Shown: one piece after another, positions 1-6,246 of the stretch
Position numbering within the stretch: position 1 is the stretch's first letter
How the letters are laid out: the number at the start of each line of letters is the position of its first letter
Source: Rudanella sp.
GTDB lineage: Bacteria > Bacteroidota > Bacteroidia > Cytophagales > Spirosomataceae
Direction: 5' to 3'
Assembly: GCA_026785985.1 (NCBI GenBank)
Contig: JAJAYX010000591.1
Coordinates: 1-6,246 of the forward strand
Length of the DNA: 6,246 bases
The notes under the pieces: generated by a model
Told to the model about the DNA's origin: nothing
The model's database searches: none
Seen by the model: the letters and a program-made list of their open reading frames with translations, nothing else
Translations under genes and position numbers: made by a program

Positions 1-2148
1 GCACAGAGCCGGGGCCACGGGCGGTAAACCCGGCTCTCCTACCCCACCGGGAGCTTCTTCATTTTCCAGGATATGAATCTCGACGGGTGGCATTTCGGGA
101 AGACGCATGATCTGATAATTATGGAAATTCTGTTGCTCTGCTTTTCCTCCCGCGAAGGTAATCCCCGATTTGGTTGCCGCTGTCAGGCCCATCACGATGT
201 TACCCTCGGTTTGCGCCCGGACGTTGTCGGGGTTCACATACATACCGCAATCCAGCACCGTAACAACCCGGTCGATTTTCACGCCCGCACCCTGCTTCGA
301 GACATACACGGCATGGGCGCAGATGCTGCCGAACGAGCGGCAAACGGCTACGCCCCTCCCCTGCCCTGCGGCTAACGGCTTATTCCACTCTGCTTTTTGG
401 GCCAGTGTTTCCAGCACCGTCACGAAGCGTTGGGCAATTTTGCCAGCCTCGCCTTCGGTTGTAGCTCTCAGCAACGACAGGCGCATAGCCAACGGATCTT
501 TCCCGGCGGCATGAGCCAGTTCGTCCATAAAACTCTCGTGACCAAAACTACTGTTTGAGGGATAGACTGACCGCCACCAGACGATGGGAATGTCGGTTTT
601 TACGTGTTTCCAACCCACCAGTGCGTTCGGGAAAGCATACGGGCTTTCGTCTTTGCCGATGCCCTCAGCGGCCCAGTCATCGGCGGCTCCTTCTTTTAAG
701 CCCTTGAAAACCTGCCCCATAATCGACTCACCAATGAACGTATGCGCAAACGCCGACACATTACCGTTGGCATCCACGGCCCCTTTCATGGAACTGAGCA
801 TACCGGGGCGATAGGGTCCTTGTGTGATGTCGTCCTCACGAGTCCAGATTACTTTGACAGGTACTTTGGCTGCTTTGGAGAGGTTTACGGCCTCTAAGAC
901 AAAATCCAAATACGCCTTCCGGCCAAAGGCTCCGCCCAGAAACGGCACATTTACCTGTACCTGTTCGGTTTTTATGCCGAGGTGTTGGGCCACCTGTTGA
1001 ATCGTTCCGTCGGGGCCTTGCACGGGCGCCCAGATTTCGCAGGAGCCATCGGGTTTTACGTGAGCAATGGCTACTTCGGGTTCCATTGGCGCGTGAGCCA
1101 GGAACGGGGTCTCGTAGGTTGCCTGTAGTTTTTTCGGGGCCGCGTCGAAGGCTTTGGCGAAATCGCCGGTACTGTAATACGGAGCCGGAACGGCATGGGC
1201 CTGGGCGCGGAGTTCGGCAAAGTACCGATCGGTGGTCATTTGCTTGTCGTAGTCGCCGTTGTCCCATGTTACTTTCAGGGCGCGACGACCCTGCAAAGCC
1301 GCCCAATAGTTGGTGGCTAATACAGCTACGGCTTCAGAGGTGCGGTGAGGCATGGGCCGCTCCGTTCTCACAACGTCTTTCACGCCCGGAATTTTGCGGG
1401 CAGCCGTTTCATCCACCGACACCACTTTGCCGTGAATAGCCGGGCTGTGTTCGATGCTCGCATAAAGCATGCCCGGAACTTCAAGATCCATACCAAACAC
1501 GGCTTTGCCCGTTACTTTGGCTGGCACTTCGGGGCGGGGCAATGCCTTGCCGATTATCTTGAAATCTTTCTTGGCTTTGAGCGTCAGCTTGGTCGGGATG
1601 GGAAGTTTGCTGGCTTCGTCAACCAGTTCGCCATAGGTAAGGGTGCGCTTGGTGGGGCGGTGATGAATAGCCCCTGCTTCGGCATAACAATCGCCCTCAT
1701 CTGCCTTCCATCGGGTAGCGGCTGCCGTCGTAAACATCTGACGGGCAGCGGCTCCGGCTTCTCGCAGGCGTTTCCAACCCGTCCGAACAGTGCTGCTTCC
1801 CCCTGACAACTGGTCGCCATATTTCCGCAACCCGTCCGACTGCCGGATGCTGATCTGATCCATACCAACCTCCAGTTCCTCGGCAATCATCATCGGCACG
1901 GCCTGCCAACTTGCCTGCCCCATGTCGGGACGGTGGTTGATGAGGGTGATGGCACCCGCATTGTCGATCACGATGAATGGGTGCAGTTCAAACGACAGCA
2001 CGGCGGGTTTGGTGGCTGCGTCGGCAAGTTGCAGGTTCACCAGTGATTCGGTCCCGGCGGCATCCGACGAGAAACCCAGCAACAGGCCCGCTCCGGTGAG
2101 TCCGGCGGCTCTTAAAAACGAACGGCGATCAAAGGCAGGAGAAGTCAT
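1..2148 (-). CDS. Molybdenum hydroxylase large subunit, IorB type (xanthine dehydrogenase family), Tat-exported; 3' end cut by the window
   Basis: This reads as the molybdopterin-cytosine-dinucleotide-binding subunit of an isoquinoline 1-oxidoreductase-like enzyme, which hydroxylates aromatic heterocycles or aldehydes with water as oxygen donor. The substrate cannot be told from sequence. 716 codons are visible, open to the edge. The start at 2148 is chosen because it opens directly into a twin-arginine signal, DRRSFLRAAG (residues 7-16), followed by a hydrophobic stretch, so the protein should be exported folded with its cofactor. GGAFGRK at 405-411 matches the conserved glycine-rich cofactor-contact motif. 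WWRSVYPSNSSFGHESFMDE lies in the second half, as in IorB. GGVGEPG at 701-707 holds the predicted catalytic glutamate, E705. The family usually ends roughly 20 residues after this motif, so only a short tail is missing. No Shine-Dalgarno is visible. The DUF1259 gene ends 62 bases upstream on the same strand. No IorA-type iron-sulfur subunit gene lies upstream. Family assignment is firm; substrate and partner are unknown. Confidence 0.93.
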   Translation of the reverse strand, partial: MTSPAFDRRSFLRAAGLTGAGLLLGFSSDAAGTESLVNLQLADAATKPAVLSFELHPFIVIDNAGAITLINHRPDMGQASWQAVPMMIAEELEVGMDQISIRQSDGLRKYGDQLSGGSSTVRTGWKRLREAGAAARQMFTTAAATRWKADEGDCYAEAGAIHHRPTKRTLTYGELVDEASKLPIPTKLTLKAKKDFKIIGKALPRPEVPAKVTGKAVFGMDLEVPGMLYASIEHSPAIHGKVVSVDETAARKIPGVKDVVRTERPMPHRTSEAVAVLATNYWAALQGRRALKVTWDNGDYDKQMTTDRYFAELRAQAHAVPAPYYSTGDFAKAFDAAPKKLQATYETPFLAHAPMEPEVAIAHVKPDGSCEIWAPVQGPDGTIQQVAQHLGIKTEQVQVNVPFLGGAFGRKAYLDFVLEAVNLSKAAKVPVKVIWTREDDITQGPYRPGMLSSMKGAVDANGNVSAFAHTFIGESIMGQVFKGLKEGAADDWAAEGIGKDESPYAFPNALVGWKHVKTDIPIVWWRSVYPSNSSFGHESFMDELAHAAGKDPLAMRLSLLRATTEGEAGKIAQRFVTVLETLAQKAEWNKPLAAGQGRGVAVCRSFGSICAHAVYVSKQGAGVKIDRVVTVLDCGMYVNPDNVRAQTEGNIVMGLTAATKSGITFAGGKAEQQNFHNYQIMRLPEMPPVEIHILENEEAPGGVGEPGLPPVAPALC

Positions 2149-2210
2149 AGCAGTAACAAGTTATTGAATTCATTGGGAAGCCAATTGGCCCCCTAAAAGT
2201 ACGCAAAAAT
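2149..2210 (-). other. Short gap between the DUF1259 and iorB-type genes with a 10-base palindrome
   Basis: The 62 bases hold a perfect palindrome, GCCAATTGGC, at 2180-2189, next to a copy of a 12-base element (2171-2182) also found before the DUF1259 gene. There is no hairpin plus U-run, so transcription could continue from the DUF1259 gene into iorB. No Shine-Dalgarno is visible before the iorB start. Confidence 0.4.
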
Positions 2211-3200
2211 TTAGTTGCGTTTTCCCAACTGATCCAGAGCCGCCCGGAAACCTTTGGCCAGGGTTGCCGCCGGGCCGCGTCCGTAGTAATGCAGGAACAC
2301 GGTTCGGGGTTGTTCGCCCAGCATGTGGTGGTGCAGTGCGACCACTTCCAACTTGTTTTTACGCAGTGCTTTCACCACATTGTTCACCTCGGTTTCGAGC
2401 ATGGCAATATCGCCGGCAACGTGAGCATCGTCCTGCTTTCCCGCAAACGAGGCCCAGGAGTTCAGGCCGATGGCGGCTGTCATTTCGGCTCCCATGGCCA
2501 CAATCTGCACATCATCGCGCCCGACGGTGTATTTGTAGGTTGGCCCGTTCACTACGCCTTTGTAGTTGGTGATCTCGTCCAGCGCGGGCAGGTCGAATAG
2601 TTCTTTGCCCGTTTGGGGAGTTGCCTGGGCCGGAGTCGCATTGTTGCCGCTCTGATTGGCAGGGGTAGCCGGAGCCGTGGTTGCTGCGGGCTGATTGGCC
2701 GGGAATAATTTCGTGTCGCGGATGGCCTGAGCGTATTTTTTAGCCAGATCGGCCACCTCACCCATGCCGTGCAGGTGCATGTAGAAAATGCGCGGTTGCT
2801 CGTAGAAAAAGTGATTATGAATGGCTCCCACCTCCAGCCCGGCGGCATGGGTCGCGTCGATCAGGGGGTTTATTTCGGCTTCGAGCAGAACGGTGTCGCT
2901 CATCATCACGGTCTGTTTGCCGTCCCGCGTTTTCTTGAAAGCCACCCAGCCGCCAAACCCAAACGGAATAGGAACGGCCTCGCCCTTCACCGTCACCTTC
3001 AGATCGTTGCGGGGCAGCGGCACCGAATACGTAGCCTGATCCTCGTTGTAGGTGCCTTTTTTACCCAGCGCGGTGGCAATGGCCTCCTGCTCGGCAGCAG
3101 TCAGGGCGGGGGTTTTGCCCACCGAAACCACGTCGGTTATCCCACAAACGGGAATGGTAGTAGCGGCAATGGCCGTGCGGAAGAAGAGTCTGCGTTTCAT
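2211..3200 (-). CDS. Exported tandem DUF1259 (LppY/LpqO-type) protein
   Basis: The 329-residue protein contains two copies of the DUF1259 fold seen in mycobacterial lipoproteins LppY and LpqO; its biochemical function is not known to me. The N-terminus KRRLFFRTAIAATTIPVCG looks like a Tat-type signal (RR at 3-4). A cysteine at 19 is present, but the residues before it (IPV) make a poor lipobox. Copy one spans about 33-165 and has HNH at 128-130, EQPR at 134-137, and H142 and H144. Copy two spans about 200-327 and has HHH at 290-292, EQPR at 296-299 and H304. The copies are joined by a low-complexity linker rich in Ala, Pro, Thr, Gln and Asn (about 167-198). The paired histidine clusters suggest metal or ligand binding; this is inference. 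The start at 3200 is supported by the signal sequence. The gene lies 62 bases before the molybdenum hydroxylase gene and may share its transcript. Confidence 0.88.
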   Translation of the reverse strand: MKRRLFFRTAIAATTIPVCGITDVVSVGKTPALTAAEQEAIATALGKKGTYNEDQATYSVPLPRNDLKVTVKGEAVPIPFGFGGWVAFKKTRDGKQTVMMSDTVLLEAEINPLIDATHAAGLEVGAIHNHFFYEQPRIFYMHLHGMGEVADLAKKYAQAIRDTKLFPANQPAATTAPATPANQSGNNATPAQATPQTGKELFDLPALDEITNYKGVVNGPTYKYTVGRDDVQIVAMGAEMTAAIGLNSWASFAGKQDDAHVAGDIAMLETEVNNVVKALRKNKLEVVALHHHMLGEQPRTVFLHYYGRGPAATLAKGFRAALDQLGKRN

Positions 3201-3226
3201 ACGTTGGTTTTGGTTTTACGCTCGTC

Positions 3227-3234
3227 CAAATGTA
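3227..3234 (-). promoter_or_regulatory. Candidate Bacteroidota -7 promoter element for the DUF1259 (and perhaps iorB) genes
   Basis: The minus strand reads TACATTTG, an exact match to the Bacteroidota consensus TAnnTTTG, lying 26 bases before the start codon at 3200. This implies a leader of about 20 bases. No TTG is found at the expected -33 spacing; the nearest is at 3243-3245, only 8 bases upstream. The call therefore rests on the -7 element and its position. Confidence 0.4.
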
Positions 3235-3434
3235 CGAAAACCCAATGGGAAGCCCAGAGGAAAGGGGGTAACTTGACGGATGGCAAGTCGGGGCTGTATG
3301 ACCCGATAAAAAGTCCACTGGATAATTTAGATAATTGACAAAAAGTTGGTTGTTTGCTGGAGTGAACGCTGCCACGTTGATAAAGGCTGTCACCTGTACA
3401 GCGGAAGTAAGCAAAATCTAAACAAACTGGTATC

Positions 3435-3536
3435 TTATAATCCTTCCGTGTGATACACGTCGATCACGGCTTTGCGGAAGTTGCGAACCCGCGAGAAAAC
3501 CGCCGTGCCGTTGCTCGATGCCTGCTCGTTGGTGTT
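3435..3536 (-). other. In-frame coding-like tract after the propeller gene stop codon
   Basis: After the TGA at 3537-3539 the same reading frame stays open for 33 codons to a TAA at 3435-3437. The codons mostly end in G or C, like the neighbouring genes, and the translation runs from NTNEQASSNGTAVFS to NFRKAVIDVYHTEGL. It has no ATG, so it is not a free-standing gene. It may be a former C-terminal extension cut off by a nonsense change, a relic of another gene, or chance. An open run of this length is not rare by chance in GC-rich DNA, so this is only a candidate. Confidence 0.25.
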
Positions 3537-5936
3537 TCAATCGTCGTCTCCGTCTTTCTCTATAATCGTCAGCCAGGCACCCCGGCGCGGGGCCGGAACG
3601 GGGCTTTTTTCGCCTTTAACCGCCATCCAGATCACCGCGTTAAACTCGTTGTCGTCGAGGGTGTCGGCGTGGCGAAGGTCGAACTTTTCGGAGCGACGGG
3701 CGGGTTCGTTCATGGCCGTGTTTTTGGCATCCAGATCCATATTGGCCGGGATGTGTTTGTAGGGTGCCGTGTTGGGCGTGTTGGTGAACAGCGCGAACAT
3801 GGGCTGGGCAGCCGCGTCGTACTGACTCATGGGCGGCATTCCCAAAATCAACTCCATCGTCCGCAGCATTCCCGACGTAGAATACATGGTGTGTTCCACA
3901 TGGTTGCGTTTGGCATAGGGGCTAATCACCAATGCGGGCGAACGGTGGGCATCCACGTGGTCGGCTCCGTTTTGGGCATCGTCTTCCAGGATAAACACCG
4001 CCGACTCTTTCCAGATCGGGCTGTTCGACAGGTGTTCGATGAAACGGCCCACCGCCAGGTCGTTGTCGGCGACCATCGCAAAGGGAGTCAGTTGGCCAAT
4101 TCTGGCTCCTGCCGTGTGGTTGTTGCCCAGGCGCAGCGTATTCAGGCGGGGCACGGCATTGGCAGCAATCAGTGAATCGAGGTCTTTTTTCCAGACCTCT
4201 ACCCGATCAATATCTTTCACACGAAGGTCATAATCGGGGTATTTCAGGCAGAATTGGCCGTTCAGGGCTGACCCTTTGCGCCGGGAATAGGCCGCAAATT
4301 CGCCGTAGCCCCGGTAGCTGACACCCGCCCGTTTGGCGTGATCCCAAATGAACCCTTTTTTCGGAAAAGCCACCGGGCGACTGCCTTCATAGTCATACGT
4401 GCCACCCCGACCACCGTAGCTGGTGGGCCATGTTTTCTCCACAAAATCAGGCGCGTAGGCCGCCATCGACCAGTTATGCCCATCGGCACTCACCTCGGCA
4501 TCCACGTAAAAATTGTCGATCAGGCCAAATTCTCGGGCCAAAGCGTGTTGGTTAGGGGTGATTTTTTCGGGAAACAAACACAGCGACGAATCGCCGTTGC
4601 CCCCCTTCATATCGCCAAAAACCTGGTCGTAGGTGCGGTTTTCCTTGATGATGTAGAATACGTGCTTGATGGGAGATTGCGGTCCGTCGCCACGGCCTCC
4701 GGCCTGACGAGGAATTGGTGAGTTGGCTTCGCCATCGGCCAGTTTTTCGCGGGCCTTGCTGTAGGGCGTATTCTGGTATACCTGCCGCGTGAGAGCCGCC
4801 AACTGAGCCGGGTTGGGCATCTCGACTATTGACAGTGTGCCGGTGAACATACTCCCAATATATTGACGGGGATCGTCGCGGCCTTTCAGCGGGCTTGGGC
4901 CTTTGGGGTTGGCTCCCGAACTCATGCCTTTGCCGTTGCTCACCAGTATTTTCTTGCCGACCATTTTCACCGAAGTCGGATACCAACCCGTTGGGATGAA
5001 GCCCAGGGACCGGCTTTTGCCCAGTTTCGAGATGTCGAACACCGCCAGGCAATTATTGTCGGCGTTGGCCACGAGCAGCGTTTTTCCATCGGGCGAAAGG
5101 GCTAAACCATTGGGCGTACTACCCGCCGGGGAGTCGGGAAACAGGGCTGTGTTGAGCGTTTCGACAACCTTACGGGTCTTTACATCAATGATCGAGACGG
5201 AGTTATCGTTGGCGTTCGCCGTGAACAACTGCTTACCCGACTTGCTGATAACCATGTCATTAGGGTGGTCGCCAGTGGCGATCCGGTCAGTAATTTTGCC
5301 CTGTTTTGGGTCATACACCACCACCGATGAACCGCCCCAAAGCGAGATGTAGAGTTCATCGCCCGCCGGAGCACGCAGGCAGGTGTAGGCCTCGTGGGGC
5401 AACTGAATGCGCTGGGTTATCTGCTTCGACTGCACGTTGCAGACGTATAACGCACTGTCGTCTTTGGATACAGCATAGAGCGTCTGTCCGTCGCGGCTCA
5501 GTTCGATACCGGCCACCGAAATGCGGTTGGGCCAGGCTTTTCCCAGCACAATAGAATCCGTCGGCGTGAGTTTATCGCCCGACACGTCATACACCATCAC
5601 CCGGTTGTCGTTGCCGCCCGACGCAAAGACCTGCTTACCGTTTGGGCTAAACCGGATGCCGACCCACGATTTTGGAATCACGATTTCGGACAACAGCCGT
5701 TCCCCGGCCACGTCGAATAGCTGAATGGTCTGTTTACTTTGCCCGTTGTTGGTGACAGCCAGTCGTTTCTGATCGGGCGACAGGGCCATGTTGAGCGGAA
5801 AATCGCCGAGGGGCAACGAGCGGCCCGTGGGCGTAAGGCTCCAGCCGTTGGGGAGTTGAACGCGCTGGGTAGCGGGCGTTTGGGCAAGGGATAATTCCGT
5901 TACCAGCAAAAACAGGAGGATTATAAGACGGTTCAT
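3537..5936 (-). CDS. Exported bifunctional YncE-family beta-propeller / alkaline-phosphatase-superfamily phosphoesterase
   Basis: The 799-residue protein starts with a Sec signal peptide (hydrophobic residues 4-12, likely cleavage after SLA at 16-18). Residues about 40-375 form a YncE-like propeller, with repeated strands such as ALSPDQKRLAVTNN (51-64), FSPNGKQVFASGGNDNRVMV, SKSGKQLFTANANDNSVSII and LSPDGKTLLVANADNN. Residues about 424-785 form a phosphoesterase domain of the phospholipase C/acid phosphatase type (PF04185-like): HVFYIIKENRTYDQVFGD (425-442), SADGHNWSM (483-491) and EDDAQNGADHVDAHR (651-665). By analogy with AcpA, E432/N433 and D652/D653 are likely metal ligands, and S483 is a candidate nucleophile; this mapping is inferred. 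The protein ends with acidic GDDD. The two-domain arrangement is known in bacteria, but its substrate is not established. The gene diverges from the ygiQ-like gene, and a -7 promoter candidate lies close before its start. Confidence 0.93.
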   Translation of the reverse strand: MNRLIILLFLLVTELSLAQTPATQRVQLPNGWSLTPTGRSLPLGDFPLNMALSPDQKRLAVTNNGQSKQTIQLFDVAGERLLSEIVIPKSWVGIRFSPNGKQVFASGGNDNRVMVYDVSGDKLTPTDSIVLGKAWPNRISVAGIELSRDGQTLYAVSKDDSALYVCNVQSKQITQRIQLPHEAYTCLRAPAGDELYISLWGGSSVVVYDPKQGKITDRIATGDHPNDMVISKSGKQLFTANANDNSVSIIDVKTRKVVETLNTALFPDSPAGSTPNGLALSPDGKTLLVANADNNCLAVFDISKLGKSRSLGFIPTGWYPTSVKMVGKKILVSNGKGMSSGANPKGPSPLKGRDDPRQYIGSMFTGTLSIVEMPNPAQLAALTRQVYQNTPYSKAREKLADGEANSPIPRQAGGRGDGPQSPIKHVFYIIKENRTYDQVFGDMKGGNGDSSLCLFPEKITPNQHALAREFGLIDNFYVDAEVSADGHNWSMAAYAPDFVEKTWPTSYGGRGGTYDYEGSRPVAFPKKGFIWDHAKRAGVSYRGYGEFAAYSRRKGSALNGQFCLKYPDYDLRVKDIDRVEVWKKDLDSLIAANAVPRLNTLRLGNNHTAGARIGQLTPFAMVADNDLAVGRFIEHLSNSPIWKESAVFILEDDAQNGADHVDAHRSPALVISPYAKRNHVEHTMYSTSGMLRTMELILGMPPMSQYDAAAQPMFALFTNTPNTAPYKHIPANMDLDAKNTAMNEPARRSEKFDLRHADTLDDNEFNAVIWMAVKGEKSPVPAPRRGAWLTIIEKDGDDD

Positions 5937-5960
5937 TTAGCCATTGGTTTTGAGAACGGC

Positions 5961-5968
5961 CAAAGGTA
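5961..5968 (-). promoter_or_regulatory. Candidate Bacteroidota -7 promoter element for the propeller/phosphoesterase gene
   Basis: The minus strand reads TACCTTTG, an exact match to TAnnTTTG, 24 bases before the ATG at 5936. This implies a leader of about 18 bases, close to that predicted for the DUF1259 gene. A convincing -33 TTG is not seen at the usual distance. Confidence 0.42.
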
Positions 5969-6020
5969 CAAAATGAGCAGGTTTGTGGGGCAGGTTGGGT
6001 ATGTAAAGAGATTGTTACGC

Positions 6021-6048
6021 TTGCAGTGTGAATTATTTCGTAAATTCG
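6021..6048 (+). promoter_or_regulatory. Weak promoter candidate for the ygiQ-like gene
   Basis: TTG at 6021-6023 is followed after 17 bases by TAAATTCG at 6041-6048, one mismatch from TAnnTTTG. It lies 30 bases before the chosen start at 6079. An alternative is TTG at 6012-6014 with TATTTCGT at 6034-6041 (19-base spacing), which fits the -7 consensus less well. If the 6041-6048 element is right, transcription would begin after the ATG at 6049, which favours the start at 6079. Confidence 0.22.
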
Positions 6049-6078
6049 ATGTTTCCCAAACAGACAATTTACGTACTC

Positions 6079-6246
6079 ATGATTGAAAGACCCCTCACGG
6101 ACTGGTTGCCTCTGACGATGAAAGAAGTCGAAAAGAGAGGCTGGGATGAAGTTGATGTTGTATTGGTGTCGGGTGATGCTTATGTGGATCACCCAGCCTT
6201 TGGGACCGCTGTGATTGGCCGAATTATGGAGAGTGAAGGCTTGCGC
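6079..6246 (+). CDS. ygiQ: YgiQ-family (UPF0313) radical SAM protein, N-terminal fragment
   Basis: Only the first 56 codons are in the window. The N-terminus (TDWLPLTMKEVEKRGWDEVD, then VSGDAYVDHPAFGTAVIGR) matches the strongly conserved opening of YgiQ-family proteins. These are usually about 600-700 residues and carry a radical SAM CxxxCxxC cluster further on, outside this window. The reaction is not established for the family. The start at 6079 places the conserved DWLP block at residues 8-11, as in homologues. An in-frame ATG at 6049 would add ten residues (MFPKQTIYVL) and cannot be excluded, but this extension does not look like the family. No clear Shine-Dalgarno precedes either start. 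The gene is transcribed divergently from the propeller/phosphoesterase gene, with 142 bases between the two starts, and no functional link to its neighbours is evident. Confidence 0.92.
   Translation, partial: MIERPLTDWLPLTMKEVEKRGWDEVDVVLVSGDAYVDHPAFGTAVIGRIMESEGLR

Larger units (their letters stand above)
3201..3536. other. Intergenic region between the propeller/phosphoesterase and DUF1259 genes
   Basis: This 336-base gap has no recognisable complete gene. The part next to the propeller gene (3435-3536) keeps a coding-like reading frame, described separately. The middle is more AT-rich and holds a short direct repeat, GATAATT at 3321-3327 and 3330-3336, plus a weak hairpin (GCTGT/ACAGC, 3386-3402) that is too short to call a terminator. 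The end next to the DUF1259 gene holds a promoter candidate at 3227-3234. The gap suggests that the DUF1259 and iorB genes form a unit separate from the propeller gene. Confidence 0.7.

Noticed and set aside
836..1306. Minus-strand open frame (156 codons) within the iorB-type gene
   Set aside because: It is out of frame with the conserved molybdenum hydroxylase, which contains GGAFGRK in this stretch, and it is very rich in Arg, Ser and Gly.
3291..3305. CGGGG/CCCG inverted repeat between the propeller and DUF1259 genes
   Set aside because: The stem is about 4 base pairs, with no convincing U-tract in the transcribed direction.
3321..3336. GATAATT direct repeat
   Set aside because: Two 7-base copies in AT-rich DNA are expected by chance, and there is no third copy or nearby symmetry.
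2769..3338. Plus-strand open frame (189 codons) antisense to the DUF1259 gene
   Set aside because: It is a shadow of the conserved DUF1259 frame, with no family motif of its own; its tail only runs into the intergenic region.
3386..3402. Hairpin GCTGT/ACAGC as a terminator for the propeller gene
   Set aside because: The stem is only 5 base pairs with a 7-base loop, and on the minus strand it is followed by just CTTTAT rather than a real U-run; it is also about 135 bases past the stop.
3450..4175. Long plus-strand open frame (241 codons) opposite the 3' part of the propeller/phosphoesterase gene
   Set aside because: It lies antisense to a well-conserved phosphoesterase domain, its composition (many His, Arg, Val and Gly) is typical of a mirror frame in GC-rich DNA, and it shows no recognisable domain or start signal.

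Overview
The window looks like chromosomal DNA from a moderately GC-rich Bacteroidota, plausibly a Cytophagales member such as a Spirosoma relative. The genus guess is only an inference. The reasons are: no clear Shine-Dalgarno sequences before the starts, matches to the Bacteroidota -7 promoter consensus TAnnTTTG upstream of two genes, and protein families typical of that group. I see no rRNA, tRNA, CRISPR array, insertion sequence or other sign of a mobile element.

Layout. Three genes lie on the minus strand and one begins on the plus strand. Reading the minus strand in its transcription order: (1) 5936-3537, an exported two-domain protein of 799 residues joining a YncE-type beta-propeller to an alkaline-phosphatase-superfamily phosphoesterase; (2) a 336-base gap holding a promoter candidate and a short coding-like tract; (3) 3200-2211, a 329-residue exported protein with two copies of the DUF1259 domain (the LppY/LpqO type); (4) a 62-base gap; (5) 2148-1, a Tat-exported molybdenum hydroxylase large subunit of the IorB type, cut by the left edge just before its natural end. 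On the plus strand, 6079-6246 is the start of a YgiQ-family radical SAM protein, divergent from the propeller gene and sharing a 142-base intergenic region with it.

How the genes may work together. All three minus-strand products carry export signals: one Sec, one clear Tat and one Tat-like. This points to a periplasmic or surface role. The DUF1259 and IorB genes are close enough to be co-transcribed. The propeller gene is separated by a larger gap with its own downstream promoter candidate, so it is probably a separate unit. No IorA-type [2Fe-2S] subunit gene precedes iorB here. If this enzyme has one, it must lie downstream, outside the window. No complete new system can be demonstrated. 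The most unusual items are the tandem DUF1259 protein next to the molybdoenzyme, a near-identical 12-base element before both of those genes, and the in-frame coding-like tract after the stop codon of the propeller gene.
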